Positions 1-9,586 are shown, counted from the first letter of the stretch. The stretch: 48,129 nucleotides of DNA from Actinomycetes bacterium (GCA_024644435.1 JAHEKZ010000006.1:34655-82783), one strand, 5' to 3'. A program made the numbers and translations. The notes: generated by a model from the letters alone, not told the origin.

Positions 1-102
1 GCCATGGTCTTGGTGATGGTGCCCGTCGTATTCGTCGCGGGCCATGAGATCAACCATTGGGGCGGTTGCATCGGCTGCGGCGGCGGAGGCGAAGGCGACT
101 GA
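1..102 (+). CDS. 3' end of an unidentified gene, possibly a membrane protein (partial)
   Basis: The first 33 codons in frame 1 are open and end at a TGA at 100-102. The encoded tail has a hydrophobic run (MVLVMVPVVFVAG) followed by a Gly/Cys-rich end (GGCIGCGGGGEGD), as in some small actinobacterial membrane proteins. Third positions are about 80% G/C, which fits coding sequence. The opposite strand is also open across this stretch, so the call is weak. I do not recognise the family. Confidence 0.3.
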   Translation, partial: AMVLVMVPVVFVAGHEINHWGGCIGCGGGGEGD

Positions 103-140
103 CGTGATGACCCGCACCCTCCTGCGGTGCGGTCCGTATG

Positions 141-148
141 CTGAGACG
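141..148 (+). promoter_or_regulatory. CTGAGACG motif upstream of the ilvB promoter
   Basis: The 8-mer CTGAGACG lies 14 nt upstream of the ilvB -35 element. The same 8-mer occurs just upstream of leuB (6482) and inside the IclR-leuC intergenic palindrome (24017). I infer a candidate binding site for the IclR-family regulator encoded next to leuC. The 7-mer also occurs inside coding sequence by chance, so position is the main argument. Confidence 0.35.
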
Positions 149-162
149 CCTGGGGTCACCAC

Positions 163-198
163 TTGACCATCGCCGGCTCATGCCTCACTCTGAGCACA
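163..198 (+). promoter_or_regulatory. ilvB promoter
   Basis: TTGACC (163-168) and CACTCT (186-191) are separated by exactly 17 nt, close to the sigma-70 pattern. With 6 nt between the -10 and the start, transcription would begin at about 198. That is the A of the leader-peptide ATG, so the leader would be translated from a leaderless mRNA. Confidence 0.65.
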
Positions 199-236
199 TG
201 CAGACGATCGTCGTAGTTCGGTGGCGCGCGGCCTAA
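198..236 (+). CDS. ilvB leader peptide (attenuator peptide)
   Basis: A 12-codon ORF reads [12 protein letters not shown] and ends at TAA. One Ile and three consecutive Val codons match the design of branched-chain amino acid leader peptides; Corynebacterium glutamicum ilvBNC also has a leader with a Val run. It starts at the predicted transcription start and is followed by a GC hairpin and an intrinsic terminator before ilvB. The inferred role is that ribosome stalling at the Ile/Val codons during starvation prevents termination. It is too short for the ORF track. Confidence 0.75.
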   Translation: MQTIVVVRWRAA

Positions 237-262
237 CCCGCACCGCTCGAGCCGCGCGCACC
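220..262 (+). promoter_or_regulatory. ilvB leader hairpin (candidate antiterminator/pause stem)
   Basis: GCGCGCGGC (224-232) is perfectly complementary to GCCGCGCGC (251-259). Re-registering with G224 bulged pairs GGTG (220-223) with CACC (259-262), which takes up the first two bases of the terminator's 5' arm. A ribosome at the leader stop codon would mask the left arm and leave the terminator free. A ribosome stalled further upstream would tend to leave the stem able to form. The structure is seen; the switching logic is inference. Confidence 0.55.
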
Positions 263-294
263 CCTCACACCCACCCGGGTCGGAGGGGTTTTTT
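261..294 (+). terminator. ilvB attenuator terminator
   Basis: CCCCTC (261-266) pairs with GAGGGG (283-288), and inside it ACCC (269-272) pairs with GGGT (277-280). Six T residues follow (289-294). This is a classic intrinsic terminator located between the leader peptide and ilvB, about 70 nt before the ilvB start. Confidence 0.8.
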
Positions 295-297
295 GTT

Positions 298-348
298 GGA
301 CCAGCTCGGACCTTCTCGGACCAGCAGGGCGTTGGACCGAGAAGGACC
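298..348 (+). repeat. Five GGACC repeats and a 9-bp hairpin in the ilvB 5' UTR
   Basis: GGACC occurs at 298, 308, 318, 334 and 344. CCTTCTCGG (311-319) pairs with CCGAGAAGG (337-345), giving a 9-bp hairpin just before the Shine-Dalgarno sequence. It is not followed by T residues, so an mRNA-structure role is more likely than termination. Function unknown. Confidence 0.5.
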
Positions 349-363
349 TCGAAGGAGAGATCG

Positions 364-2118
364 ATGAGTGAGACGGCCGGCCCGCACCTGTCGGGCGCAG
401 AGAGTCTGGTCAAGGCTCTCGAGGACGTCGGCGCGGACACCGTCTTCGGCATTCCCGGGGGCGCCATCCTGCCTGCCTATGACCCGCTCTTCGACTCGTC
501 CGTGCGCCACATCCTGGTCCGCCACGAGCAAGGTGCCGGCCATGCCGCCGAGGGCTTTGCGATGGCGACCGGTCGGGTGGGCGTGTGCATGGCGACCAGC
601 GGTCCAGGCGCCACCAACCTCGTGACGCCGATCGCCAACGCCTACATGGACTCGACCCCCATGGTCGCGATCACCGGTCAGGTGCCGAGTGCCTCGATCG
701 GCACCGATGCCTTCCAGGAGGCCGACATCCGCGGCATCACGATGCCGATCACCAAACACAACTTCCTGGTGACCGACCCTGCACTTATTCCCAAGACGAT
801 CGCTGAGGCGTTCCACATCGCCGGCACGGGGCGCAAGGGTCCGGTGCTCGTCGACATCTCCAAGGACGCGCTGCAGGCGACGTCGTCGTATGAGTGGCCG
901 GACACCATCGACCTGCCGGGATACCGACCGGTCCTCAAGCCGCACAGCAAGCAGGTGCGCGAGACGGCCCGCCTGATCGTCGAGGCGCGCCGTCCCGTGT
1001 TGTACGTGGGCGGCGGCGTGCTGGCAGCAGGAGCGTCAACCGACCTCCTCCTGCTCGCTGAGATGGCCGGGATTCCGGTGGTCACCACCCTGATGGCGCG
1101 TGGGGCGTTCCCCGACAGCCACCCGCTCCACATGGGCATGCCGGGCATGCACGGAACCGTTGCGGCGGTCGGTGCTCTGCAGAAGTCTGACCTGATTCTG
1201 GCGCTCGGTGCGCGGTTTGACGACCGCGTCACGGGACGCCTCGACACCTTCGCTCCGGGTGCCACAGTGGTGCACGCCGACATAGACCCGGCCGAGATCT
1301 CCAAGAACCGGGTGGCCGACGTGCCCATAGTCGGGGACGCCAAAGAGGTCATCACCGAGCTGATCGGCGCGGTCCGGGCAGAGCACACGTCGGGCCGGGT
1401 TGGCGACTACGCGGCCTGGCGCGACACCCTCGGTCGCATGCGCAGCACCTACCCCTTGGGGTACACGCCTCCGACCGATGGGGAGCTGGCGCCGCAGTAC
1501 GTGATCGAGCGACTCGGGGCTATCGCCGGTCCGGATGCCCTGTACACCGCTGGCGTCGGGCAGCACCAGATGTGGGCAGCGCAGTTCGTCAAGTACGAGC
1601 ACCCTGGCAGCTGGTTGAACTCCGGGGGCCTCGGGACCATGGGGTTCGCCGTGCCTGCAGCCATGGGAGCCAAGGTCGGGCGTCCGGATGCCACGGTCTG
1701 GGCGATCGACGGAGACGGCTGCTTCCAGATGACCAACCAGGAGCTGGCGACCTGCGCCATCAATGACATCCCGATCAAGGTGGCGATCATCAACAACAGC
1801 AGTCTCGGCATGGTGCGCCAGTGGCAGACGCTCTTCTACAACGAGCGTTACTCCAACACCGACCTGCACTCGGTGCGCATCCCCGACTTCGTCACGCTGG
1901 CTGAGGCCTACGGTGCGGCCGGTCTCCGCTGTGAGACCGCAGCCGATGTCGATGCCACCATCGAGAAGGCGATGGAGATCAACGACCGTCCGGTGGTGGT
2001 CGACTTCGTCGTGCACAAGGACGCGATGGTGTGGCCCATGGTGGCAGCCGGTACCAGCAACGACGAGATCAAGTATGCGCGCGATATGGCGCCCGACTGG
2101 GACAAGGACGAACTGTGA
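364..2118 (+). CDS. ilvB: Acetolactate synthase large (catalytic) subunit
   Basis: This ThDP enzyme condenses two pyruvates to 2-acetolactate (valine/leucine) or pyruvate with 2-oxobutyrate to acetohydroxybutyrate (isoleucine). The 584 residues are normal length. The N-terminal PYR domain carries the activating Glu in [13 protein letters not shown] (about residue 55). The C-terminal PP domain has the Mg/ThDP motif beginning [12 protein letters not shown] (about residue 449) and ending [12 protein letters not shown]. The ATG has a GGAGAG ribosome site. The TGA overlaps the ilvN ATG by one base (TGATG), implying translational coupling with the regulatory subunit. Expression is probably set by the upstream attenuator. 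Confidence 0.97.
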   Translation: MSETAGPHLSGAESLVKALEDVGADTVFGIPGGAILPAYDPLFDSSVRHILVRHEQGAGHAAEGFAMATGRVGVCMATSGPGATNLVTPIANAYMDSTPMVAITGQVPSASIGTDAFQEADIRGITMPITKHNFLVTDPALIPKTIAEAFHIAGTGRKGPVLVDISKDALQATSSYEWPDTIDLPGYRPVLKPHSKQVRETARLIVEARRPVLYVGGGVLAAGASTDLLLLAEMAGIPVVTTLMARGAFPDSHPLHMGMPGMHGTVAAVGALQKSDLILALGARFDDRVTGRLDTFAPGATVVHADIDPAEISKNRVADVPIVGDAKEVITELIGAVRAEHTSGRVGDYAAWRDTLGRMRSTYPLGYTPPTDGELAPQYVIERLGAIAGPDALYTAGVGQHQMWAAQFVKYEHPGSWLNSGGLGTMGFAVPAAMGAKVGRPDATVWAIDGDGCFQMTNQELATCAINDIPIKVAIINNSSLGMVRQWQTLFYNERYSNTDLHSVRIPDFVTLAEAYGAAGLRCETAADVDATIEKAMEINDRPVVVDFVVHKDAMVWPMVAAGTSNDEIKYARDMAPDWDKDEL

Positions 2119-2642
2119 TGACCCGACACACGCTCTCGGTCCTGGTGGAGGACCAGCCGGGTGTGCTCGCCCGGATCGCCTCGCTCTTCTCGCGACGGGG
2201 CTTCAACATCGAGTCGCTCGCGGTCGGCCCGACCGAGCACGCCGGAATGTCCCGGATGACGATCGCGGTGAACGTCGACGATCTCCCCTTGGAGCAGGTC
2301 ACCAAGCAGTTGAACAAGCTCGTGAATGTGCTGAAGATCGTCGAGCTCGACCCGGACACCTCGATCCAGCGTGAGCTCTTGCTGGTGAAGGTCCGCGCCG
2401 ATGCCCAGTCGCGCTCACAGGTGCTCGAGACCGTCCAGCTCTTCCGCGCGAAGGTGGTCGACGTCGCGACCGACTCCATTGTGATCGAGGCGACCGGAAA
2501 CGCCGACAAGCTGGATGCGCTGTTGCGGGTGCTCGAGCCCTTTGGCGTCAAAGAGCTGGTCCAGTCGGGCATGGTGGCCGTCGGACGCGGACCACGATCG
2601 ATCACCGATCGCACCGTTCGCTCCGCGGACCGCCCGGCATGA
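2118..2642 (+). CDS. ilvN: Acetolactate synthase small (regulatory) subunit
   Basis: IlvN binds IlvB, raises its activity and gives feedback inhibition by branched-chain amino acids. An N-terminal ACT domain is clear from LSVLVEDQPGVLARIASLF and FNIESLAVG, followed by a second ALS-C domain ending GMVAVGR. I chose the ATG at 2118 rather than the upstream ATG at 2031 of the ORF track, because [15 protein letters not shown] is the family N-terminus and the ATG shares a base with the ilvB stop. A GTG at 2115 is in frame as an alternative. Length is 174 residues. Confidence 0.95.
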   Translation: MTRHTLSVLVEDQPGVLARIASLFSRRGFNIESLAVGPTEHAGMSRMTIAVNVDDLPLEQVTKQLNKLVNVLKIVELDPDTSIQRELLLVKVRADAQSRSQVLETVQLFRAKVVDVATDSIVIEATGNADKLDALLRVLEPFGVKELVQSGMVAVGRGPRSITDRTVRSADRPA

Positions 2643-2707
2643 ACACCGCAGCTTCATCGAGGCTTGCGACAGCAGACCCCACGTCCGTTCGAAACCGCGG
2701 GGCTCGA

Positions 2708-3817
<1,110 letters not shown>

Positions 3818-3906
3818 TGGACGTCGTCACCGTGGGCACCCGACGGGTCGCGCTACGGCACCGAGTCGCTCGTCGCACCGCCCCCGAGTGCAGCTGTTCC
3901 CCCCGG

Positions 3907-3912
3907 TAGACT
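3907..3912 (+). promoter_or_regulatory. Possible serA -10 element
   Basis: TAGACT sits in the 155-nt gap between ilvC and serA, about 60 nt before the serA start. No good -35 was found. It would give a UTR of about 55 nt carrying the GAAGG site at 3961. Confidence 0.3.
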
Positions 3913-3972
3913 CGCGCCACCTCCACATCGGAGGCCGACTCCCGCAGATTTCGGACTTTTGAAGGTTTCCTC

Positions 3973-5577
3973 GTGACTCAGCCTGCACAACCTGTCGTGC
4001 TCATCGCCGAAGAGCTCTCGCCGGCCACCATCGAAGCGCTCGGTCCCGACTTCGAGGTGCGGCACTGCAACGGTGCCGACCGCGCCGAGCTGCTCCCCGC
4101 CATCGCTGACGCCGACGCGGTCCTGGTGCGCAGTGCCACCCAGATCGACGCGGAGGTGCTGGCTGCCGGTCGGCGGCTGAAGGTGGTAGCCCGGGCGGGT
4201 GTCGGACTCGACAACGTGGACGTCCCGGCCGCCACTCAGGCCGGCGTCATGGTGGTCAACGCGCCCACGTCCAACATCGTCAGTGCCGCCGAGCTTGCGG
4301 TGGCCTTGCTGCTGGCCGCAGCCCGCAATATCGCCCCGGCGAACGCGGCTCTCCGGGATGGACAGTGGAAGCGTTCGCAGTACACCGGCGTCGAGGTCTA
4401 CGAGAAGACGGTCGGCGTGGTCGGGCTCGGACGGATCGGGGTCTTGGCTGCCCAGCGCCTCATGGCGTTCGGCACGAACGTGATCGCCTACGACCCCTAT
4501 GTCCAGCCCGGACGTGCAGCGCAGCTCGGCATCTCGCTGGTCGATCTCGACACGCTCTTGTCGACAAGTGACTTCATCACTGTGCACCTGCCCAAGACGC
4601 CTGAGACGGTAGGGCTCATCGGTGAGGCCGAGCTGGCGAAGGTGAAACCGTCGGTCATCATCGTCAACGCTGCGCGCGGAGGCATCGTTGACGAGCAGGC
4701 GCTGGCGGACGCCGTGCGTGACGGCCGCGTGCACGCTGCCGGCGTCGACGTCTACGCGAAGGAACCCTGCACCGACTCACCACTCTTTGAGCTCGAACGG
4801 GTCGTGGCCACACCGCATCTCGGCGCCAGCACCGACGAGGCCCAGGAGAAGGCCGGCATCGCGGTCGCGAAGTCTGTTCGCCTGGCGCTTGCCGGAGGAC
4901 TCGTGCCGGACGCCGTGAACGTCGAAGGTGGGGTCATCGCCGAGGACGTCCGCGCCTTCATCCCGCTGGCCGAGAAGCTCGGTCGCATTTTCACCGGCCT
5001 TGCGGGGGGAGCCCCCGAGGGCCTCACGGTCGAGGTGCGTGGCGAGATCGCCGACTTCGACGTGAAGGTTCTCCAGCTCGCTGCGCTCAAGGGCGTGTTC
5101 TCCGGTGTCGTCGAGGAGCAGGTGTCGTACGTGAACGCTCCGCTGCTGGCGGCCGAGCGCGGGGTCGGCGTTGACCTCATCGTGGAACCCCTCAGCCCCG
5201 ACCACCGCAACCTGGTCACCGTGCGGGGTGGCCTCGCCGACGGCCGGCAGCTGTCGGTGAGCGGAACCATTACCGGCCCCAAGGACATCGAGAAGCTCGT
5301 CGAGATCGACGCCTACGGCCTCGACCTCCAGCCGGCCGACCACTTGGCCTTCTTCCGCTACCACGACCGTCCCGGTGTCGTTGGCGAGCTGGGCCGGATC
5401 CTGGGCGAGCACAGTGTGAACATCGCGGGCATGCAGGTGAGTCGTGACGAGCTGGGCGGTCACGCACTTATCGCGATGACGGTCGACTCGGCCATCGAGC
5501 CGGATGCGTTGGATGAGATCGTCGAGGCGATCGGGGCTCACGAGGGTCGATCCCTCGATCTGGATGACCTGATCTGA
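3973..5577 (+). CDS. serA: D-3-phosphoglycerate dehydrogenase
   Basis: SerA oxidises 3-phosphoglycerate to 3-phosphohydroxypyruvate with NAD+, the first step of serine synthesis. The 534 residues are the long actinobacterial form: catalytic and NAD domains (VVGLGRIGVLAAQRL; NAARGGIVDEQAL with catalytic Arg; HLGAST with catalytic His), an intervening domain, and a C-terminal ACT domain (RPGVVGELGRILGEHSVNIAG), usually the serine feedback site. GTG start with GAAGG about 8 nt upstream. Its position after ilvC and before leuB matches the mycobacterial order. Confidence 0.96.
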   Translation: MTQPAQPVVLIAEELSPATIEALGPDFEVRHCNGADRAELLPAIADADAVLVRSATQIDAEVLAAGRRLKVVARAGVGLDNVDVPAATQAGVMVVNAPTSNIVSAAELAVALLLAAARNIAPANAALRDGQWKRSQYTGVEVYEKTVGVVGLGRIGVLAAQRLMAFGTNVIAYDPYVQPGRAAQLGISLVDLDTLLSTSDFITVHLPKTPETVGLIGEAELAKVKPSVIIVNAARGGIVDEQALADAVRDGRVHAAGVDVYAKEPCTDSPLFELERVVATPHLGASTDEAQEKAGIAVAKSVRLALAGGLVPDAVNVEGGVIAEDVRAFIPLAEKLGRIFTGLAGGAPEGLTVEVRGEIADFDVKVLQLAALKGVFSGVVEEQVSYVNAPLLAAERGVGVDLIVEPLSPDHRNLVTVRGGLADGRQLSVSGTITGPKDIEKLVEIDAYGLDLQPADHLAFFRYHDRPGVVGELGRILGEHSVNIAGMQVSRDELGGHALIAMTVDSAIEPDALDEIVEAIGAHEGRSLDLDDLI

Positions 5578-5658
5578 GGTGAGCGCCGCCGGGTTCGGTG
5601 TCGGTGGCCTTCGTCCTTGACCTCGACATGGCCGCCCGAGGGTGACAACCTTCGGTCG

Positions 5659-6390
5659 GTGACGCACGAGCCGTACTACCAACCAGACCTTGCGCGGATT
5701 CACCACCTCGGGTTCGGATTCCACGCTGACGCCTGCGCTCCCGGAGTCCTCGACCTCTTGACTCACGTTCGCGAGCGAGACGGACTGGTCCTCGAGGTTG
5801 GATGCGGCAGCGGTCTTCTCACCCATTACCTCTGCGATGCCGGGCACCGCGTTATCGCGACCGATGCCTCCCAAGCCATGATGGACCTGGCCGCTGAGAA
5901 TATCGGCGGCCGAGCAGAAGTCCGACAGCTGACGCTCCCCGATGACCCCGTGCCTGCCGTCGACGCGATCGTCTCGGTCGGACATGCACTGAGCTACCTG
6001 CCAAGTCAGGAGGCGCTCGACCGGGCGCTGGTCGCACTCGCGACTGCCCTACGTCCCGGTGGCGTCTTGGCCATCGACCTCTGCGACCTGGAATGGGGAC
6101 GTCATCGGCGGGGTGAGCGCGCGGCCGGCTGGGTGGGCGAGGACTGGGCGATTGTCACCGAGTTCCCGTTTGAGGGTGAGGATCGATACATCCGCGAGAT
6201 GACCACTTTCACGCGGACGTCTGACGGCACGTACCGACGTGGCCACGAACGACATCACAACGTCCTCGTCGACACCTCGAAGGTCCCCGCGAGGCTTGCG
6301 TCCTTGGGGTTGGCGGCCGAGGTGCGACCGGCCTTCGGCGATGAGCGGCTCCCAGTAGGGCTGGTGGCGGTCGTGGGGCGTCGCCCCTAG
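5659..6390 (+). CDS. Class I SAM-dependent methyltransferase, substrate unknown
   Basis: Motif I is VLEVGCGSGLLTHYL, followed by an acidic residue in ATDASQAMMDLA, and a post-I segment DAIVSVGHALSYL: a standard seven-strand methyltransferase fold. It resembles small-molecule methyltransferases of the Methyltransf_25 type. The ORF track begins at TTG 5617. I prefer GTG 5659 (VTHEPYYQPDLARIHH), the first start with a nearby purine-rich GAGGG, giving 243 residues; this is uncertain. It sits between serA and leuB without an obvious pathway link. Confidence 0.8.
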   Translation: MTHEPYYQPDLARIHHLGFGFHADACAPGVLDLLTHVRERDGLVLEVGCGSGLLTHYLCDAGHRVIATDASQAMMDLAAENIGGRAEVRQLTLPDDPVPAVDAIVSVGHALSYLPSQEALDRALVALATALRPGGVLAIDLCDLEWGRHRRGERAAGWVGEDWAIVTEFPFEGEDRYIREMTTFTRTSDGTYRRGHERHHNVLVDTSKVPARLASLGLAAEVRPAFGDERLPVGLVAVVGRRP

Positions 6391-6458
6391 CCGGTCACCC
6401 GCCACTGGGCGCGGGCACGTCCAACCGGCGACCCATGGAGCGGGGCCGGCCGTCCGGA

Positions 6459-6489
6459 ATCTGAGACAGGCTCACCGCCCCCTGAGACG
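6459..6489 (+). promoter_or_regulatory. Two CTGAGAC motifs upstream of leuB (candidate operator)
   Basis: ATCTGAGAC at 6459-6467 and CTGAGACG at 6482-6488/9 lie just upstream of the leuB -10. The first is also part of an inverted repeat, TGAG-N5-CTCA (6462-6474). ATCTGAGAC is identical to a sequence in the IclR-leuC gap (24015-24023). I infer a shared site for the IclR-type regulator; in related actinobacteria, one IclR protein controls both leuB and leuCD. Confidence 0.45.
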
Positions 6490-6495
6490 GCCTCG

Positions 6496-6501
6496 TAGTC
6501 T
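6496..6501 (+). promoter_or_regulatory. leuB -10 element (leaderless mRNA likely)
   Basis: TAGTCT is followed by 6 nt and then the leuB ATG, so transcription should begin at or next to the start codon. The GGAGGC between them is too close to the ATG to act as a normal Shine-Dalgarno site. Confidence 0.5.
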
Positions 6502-6507
6502 GGAGGC

Positions 6508-7560
6508 ATGTCGCACGCCTACAAGCTCGCTGTGATCGCCGGAGACGGCATCGGACCTGAGGTCGTCACCGAAGGCCTCAAGGTGCTCGACGCCGTCGCC
6601 GGACGCCACGACGTCACCTTCGACCGCAGCGACTACGACCTTGGTGCCGAGCGCTGGCACCGCACCGGCGAGACGCTGCCCGAAGCCGCGCTCGACGAGA
6701 TCCGTGGGCACGACGTGATCCTGCTGGGCGCCGTAGGGGATCCGTCGGTGCCCAGTGGCGTCCTCGAGCGTGGCCTGCTGCTGCGCCTGCGCTTCGAGCT
6801 CGACCACCACGTGAACCTGCGACCGGTGAAGCTCTATCCAGGCGTCTCCACCCCGCTTGCGGGCAAGACCCCTGCCGACATCAACATGATCGTCGTCCGT
6901 GAGGGCACTGAGGGTCCCTACGCCGGGTCGGGCGGTGTGCTACGTCGCGGAACGCCTCACGAGGTGGCCACCGAAGAGAGCCTCAACACCGCCTTCGGTG
7001 TCGAACGAGTGGTGCGAGACGCGTTCGGTCGGGCGTCGCAGACCTCACGTCGTCACCTGACCCTGGTCCACAAGAACAATGTGCTGACCCATGCGGGCGC
7101 TCTGTGGACGCGCACCTTCGAGGCGGTGGCCGATGAGTTCGCCGACGTCAGCACCGACTACCTGCACGTCGACGCGGCCTCGATGTTCTTCGTGACCAAC
7201 CCCGAGCGTTTTGATGTCGTCGTCACCGACAACCTCTTCGGTGACATCATCACCGACATCGGAGCAGCCATCGCCGGAGGCATCGGGCGTGCGGCGTCCG
7301 GCAACCTCGACGTCAGCGGAACCAACCCGAGCATGTTCGAGCCGGTGCACGGATCTGCTCCGGACATCGCCGGGCAGCAGAAGGCCGACCCCACAGCCAC
7401 GGTCCTCTCGGTGGCGATGCTGCTCGACCACCTCGGCCGCGACAAGGAGGCCACAGCGGTGGAGGAGGCGGTGTCCAACGACCTCGCCACCCGCGGCGAC
7501 CGCGTACGCTCGACCGCACAGATTGGTGACGACCTGGCGTCGGCCGTCGCCACGTCCTGA
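6508..7560 (+). CDS. leuB: 3-isopropylmalate dehydrogenase
   Basis: LeuB oxidatively decarboxylates 3-isopropylmalate to 2-oxoisocaproate in leucine synthesis, and the same enzyme can act on 3-methylmalate in the citramalate route. The 350-residue protein has the family start [19 protein letters not shown], the catalytic Lys region [10 protein letters not shown], and the Asp-rich metal/NAD segment [18 protein letters not shown]. It stands alone between the methyltransferase and ilvE, with its own -10 and two copies of a motif shared with leuC. Confidence 0.96.
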   Translation: MSHAYKLAVIAGDGIGPEVVTEGLKVLDAVAGRHDVTFDRSDYDLGAERWHRTGETLPEAALDEIRGHDVILLGAVGDPSVPSGVLERGLLLRLRFELDHHVNLRPVKLYPGVSTPLAGKTPADINMIVVREGTEGPYAGSGGVLRRGTPHEVATEESLNTAFGVERVVRDAFGRASQTSRRHLTLVHKNNVLTHAGALWTRTFEAVADEFADVSTDYLHVDAASMFFVTNPERFDVVVTDNLFGDIITDIGAAIAGGIGRAASGNLDVSGTNPSMFEPVHGSAPDIAGQQKADPTATVLSVAMLLDHLGRDKEATAVEEAVSNDLATRGDRVRSTAQIGDDLASAVATS

Positions 7561-7600
7561 CTCGACCAGCCGGCCACCCCGCAAACGGGCATCTGAAAGG

Positions 7601-7606
7601 TACCGT
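7601..7606 (+). promoter_or_regulatory. ilvE -10 element
   Basis: TACCGT lies 7 nt before the ilvE ATG in the 53-nt gap after leuB, predicting a leaderless or nearly leaderless transcript. An overlapping AAAGG could act as a ribosome site if transcription starts further upstream. Confidence 0.4.
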
Positions 7607-7613
7607 CCCGCTC

Positions 7614-8720
7614 ATGACCTCGATCGCACGCAAGCCCACGTCGCAGCCACTGTCGGACGACAAACGTGAGGCGATCTTGGCCAGCCCGGGGTTCGGGCGG
7701 TACTTCACCGACCACATGGTCACCATCGAGTGGACCGAGGGACGGGGATGGCACGATGCCCAGCTCGTGCCGTACGGGCCAGTGGCACTCGATCCGGCCA
7801 CCATGTCGTTGCACTACGGCCAGGAGATCTTCGAGGGCCTGAAGGCCTACCGCCGCGCGGACGGGTCGATCGCGACGTTCCGGCCCGAGATGAACGCCCG
7901 GCGCTTTCAGCGTTCGGCCCACAGGTTGGCGATGGCCGAGCTTCCAGAAGAGCTCTTCCTGGAGTCGATCGAAACGCTGGTTGAGCAGGATCAGCAGTGG
8001 GTACCGGGGCACGACGAGATGAGCCTGTACCTGAGGCCGTTCATGTTCTCGACCGAGGTGGGTCTGGGGGTCAAGCCGGCGAGCTCCTACCTGTTCATGC
8101 TGATTGCCTCACCTGCCGGCGCCTACTTCCATGGCGGCATCAAGCCGGTGTCGGTGTGGCTGTCGACCGAGTACGTGCGGGCCGCACCCGGCGGAACGGG
8201 CGAGGCAAAGTGCGCCGGCAACTACGCCGCGAGCTTGATCGCCCAGGCTCAGGCGGCGTCCGAAGGCTGCGACCAAGTGGTGTGGCTCGACGCCGCAGAG
8301 CGTCGATGGGTCGAAGAGATGGGCGGGATGAACCTCTACTTCGTCTATGGGTCAGGTGACTCAGCACGACTGGTGACCCCAGAGCTCACGGGGGCACTCC
8401 TGCCAGGAGTAACGCGCAGCTCCATCATCCAGGTCGCCGCAGATCTTGGTCTGCCGGCGACCGAAGAGCGGATCAGCATCGAGGACTGGCGTGATGGCAA
8501 CGCCGACGGCTCGATCACCGAGGTGTTCGCGTGTGGGACGGCCGCCGTGATCACTCCGGTTGGCCACGTGCGTCATACCGGTGGGGATTGGGCGGTAGGG
8601 GACGGAAGCCCCGGGCCGGTGACCGAGCTCCTCCGGGCGACGCTGCTCAACATCCAGCACGGGCGTAGCGCTGACACCCACGGTTGGATGCATCCCCTGG
8701 TCGAGGCGCAGCGGGGCTGA
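7614..8720 (+). CDS. ilvE: Branched-chain amino acid aminotransferase
   Basis: IlvE is a PLP enzyme that makes Val, Leu and Ile from their 2-oxo acids using glutamate. The 368 residues fit the actinobacterial/mitochondrial-type group (BCAT II). [19 protein letters not shown] and [14 protein letters not shown] mark the N-terminal domain. The PLP lysine is in [13 protein letters not shown] (about K199), and [14 protein letters not shown] lies near the C-terminus. It closes a run of branched-chain genes; the next gene is convergent. Confidence 0.96.
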   Translation: MTSIARKPTSQPLSDDKREAILASPGFGRYFTDHMVTIEWTEGRGWHDAQLVPYGPVALDPATMSLHYGQEIFEGLKAYRRADGSIATFRPEMNARRFQRSAHRLAMAELPEELFLESIETLVEQDQQWVPGHDEMSLYLRPFMFSTEVGLGVKPASSYLFMLIASPAGAYFHGGIKPVSVWLSTEYVRAAPGGTGEAKCAGNYAASLIAQAQAASEGCDQVVWLDAAERRWVEEMGGMNLYFVYGSGDSARLVTPELTGALLPGVTRSSIIQVAADLGLPATEERISIEDWRDGNADGSITEVFACGTAAVITPVGHVRHTGGDWAVGDGSPGPVTELLRATLLNIQHGRSADTHGWMHPLVEAQRG

Positions 8721-8750
8721 CGACGTTGTGCGATGGAGCCTGACGACCGG

Positions 8751-9491
8751 CTAGGCGGCCGTGCAGATCTGCTCGACCGCGTCCACCGCGAGCTGTCCCC
8801 GCACGGCGTACCCCTCGGGGGAGGGGTGAACGTCACTGCCGCTGAACCAGTCAGGGTGCAGCACAGAGACGTCGTTCCAGCCGATGAGGTGCACGTTCGA
8901 ATGTGAAGCCGCGAGCTCGTCCAGGGTGAGGTTGATCGCGTCACCGGTTTCGAGCCTCCAGACGTCGAACCAGACGACGCAGCGATCGTCTCCTGCGATT
9001 TCCAGGAGCGCTGCAGCATTGGTTGGAAACTCTTCTGGGTTGTCGTTTGTCCCGAGACTGACGACCCAGGTCATCGGCGCCGATGTCGCGTACGACGCCA
9101 GCAGCGAGACACTCGTGGCTGTCGCCCGACCCTCGGCTGCGTCGACCGTGAGGGGTCGCTCGCCAAGCCCGGCATCGACGTAGCCTTCGATCCCCACAGC
9201 CAGCGAGTCGCCCAGAAGCAGCACCGGCGACGTGTCGGGGAAGACCGACGGGGCCGACTGTGATCGACCTGGAGATTCTGCGCTGAGTGCGCGTGCCTGA
9301 CGTTGGGCCGTCCGTGATGGGCTCTGGGTCGTCACCACCGGGGATCTGGCCTCGGACTCGGGTGACGACCCCTCGCTGGCGGACCACGCGACAGCTACAC
9401 CAGCGCCACCCAGCAGCGCCCCAACGCCGATCGTCAGGGCGATCCACCGGCGTGGCAGGCGGCCGGTTGCGCGGTGCTGTCCATGCTCCAC
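8751..9491 (-). CDS. Membrane-anchored or secreted SGNH-type hydrolase
   Basis: One hydrophobic segment (about residues 16-35, WIALTIGVGALLGGAGVAVAW) is followed by a Ser/Pro-rich linker and an SGNH-like domain: LLLGDSLAVGIEGYV (nucleophile Ser), VVSLGTNDNPEEF, and DVHPSPEGY with the catalytic Asp/His pair. The likely role is a periplasmic esterase, lipase or O-acyl transferase; the substrate is unknown. The GTG start has GGAG about 5 nt upstream. It is divergent from the cimA leader and shares a 47-nt promoter gap with it. Two other SGNH domains lie within 9 kb. Confidence 0.75.
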   Translation of the reverse strand: MEHGQHRATGRLPRRWIALTIGVGALLGGAGVAVAWSASEGSSPESEARSPVVTTQSPSRTAQRQARALSAESPGRSQSAPSVFPDTSPVLLLGDSLAVGIEGYVDAGLGERPLTVDAAEGRATATSVSLLASYATSAPMTWVVSLGTNDNPEEFPTNAAALLEIAGDDRCVVWFDVWRLETGDAINLTLDELAASHSNVHLIGWNDVSVLHPDWFSGSDVHPSPEGYAVRGQLAVDAVEQICTAA

Positions 9492-9515
9492 GTGACTCCG
9501 GAGATTTGGGGGTGA

Positions 9516-9528
9516 GTGACTGTGTCAC
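9516..9528 (+). promoter_or_regulatory. Inverted repeat overlapping the cimA -10 (possible operator)
   Basis: GTGAC-TGT-GTCAC is a perfect 5-3-5 inverted repeat in the divergent gap, ending inside the candidate -10 (CACACT, 9526-9531). A protein bound here could affect both cimA and the divergent SGNH gene. No regulator is known to me for it. Confidence 0.3.
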
Positions 9529-9538
9529 ACTAGGGACG
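9523..9538 (+). promoter_or_regulatory. cimA leader promoter (extended -10)
   Basis: TGT-CACACT forms an extended -10 (9523-9531). With a 6-nt gap the transcript would begin at G9538, the first base of the leader-peptide GTG. The -35 region is weak. The arrangement copies the one in front of ilvB. Confidence 0.45.
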
Positions 9539-9564
9539 TGGCTCTGCCTCTCATTATTGCCTAG
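9538..9564 (+). CDS. Putative cimA leader peptide
   Basis: An 8-codon ORF, GTG GCT CTG CCT CTC ATT ATT GCC TAG, reads (M)ALPLIIA. Five of its eight codons are Val, Leu or Ile, including two adjacent ATT codons, which are uncommon here where ATC dominates. It begins at the predicted transcription start and is followed by two strong hairpins, the second a U-tailed terminator, before cimA. The inferred role is sensing charged tRNA-Ile/Leu to control isoleucine synthesis through citramalate. It is too short for the ORF track. Confidence 0.6.
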   Translation: MALPLIIA

Positions 9565-9586
9565 CGCAGCGGTGATCCCGCTGCGC
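9564..9586 (+). promoter_or_regulatory. cimA leader hairpin after the leader stop codon
   Basis: GCGCAGCGG (9564-9572) pairs perfectly with CCGCTGCGC (9578-9586) around a TGATC loop. The left arm begins on the last base of the leader stop codon, so a terminating ribosome would block it. It is probably the pause or competing stem of an attenuator. Confidence 0.6.

Noticed and set aside
1-170. Minus-strand partial ORF (DUF222-like start) at the left edge
   Set aside because: It is open, but its third-position G/C is lower than that of the plus-strand frame, and no family motif is visible.
198-363. T-box or other riboswitch upstream of ilvB
   Set aside because: No T-box sequence or specifier loop is visible; a short Val-rich ORF with a terminator explains the region better.
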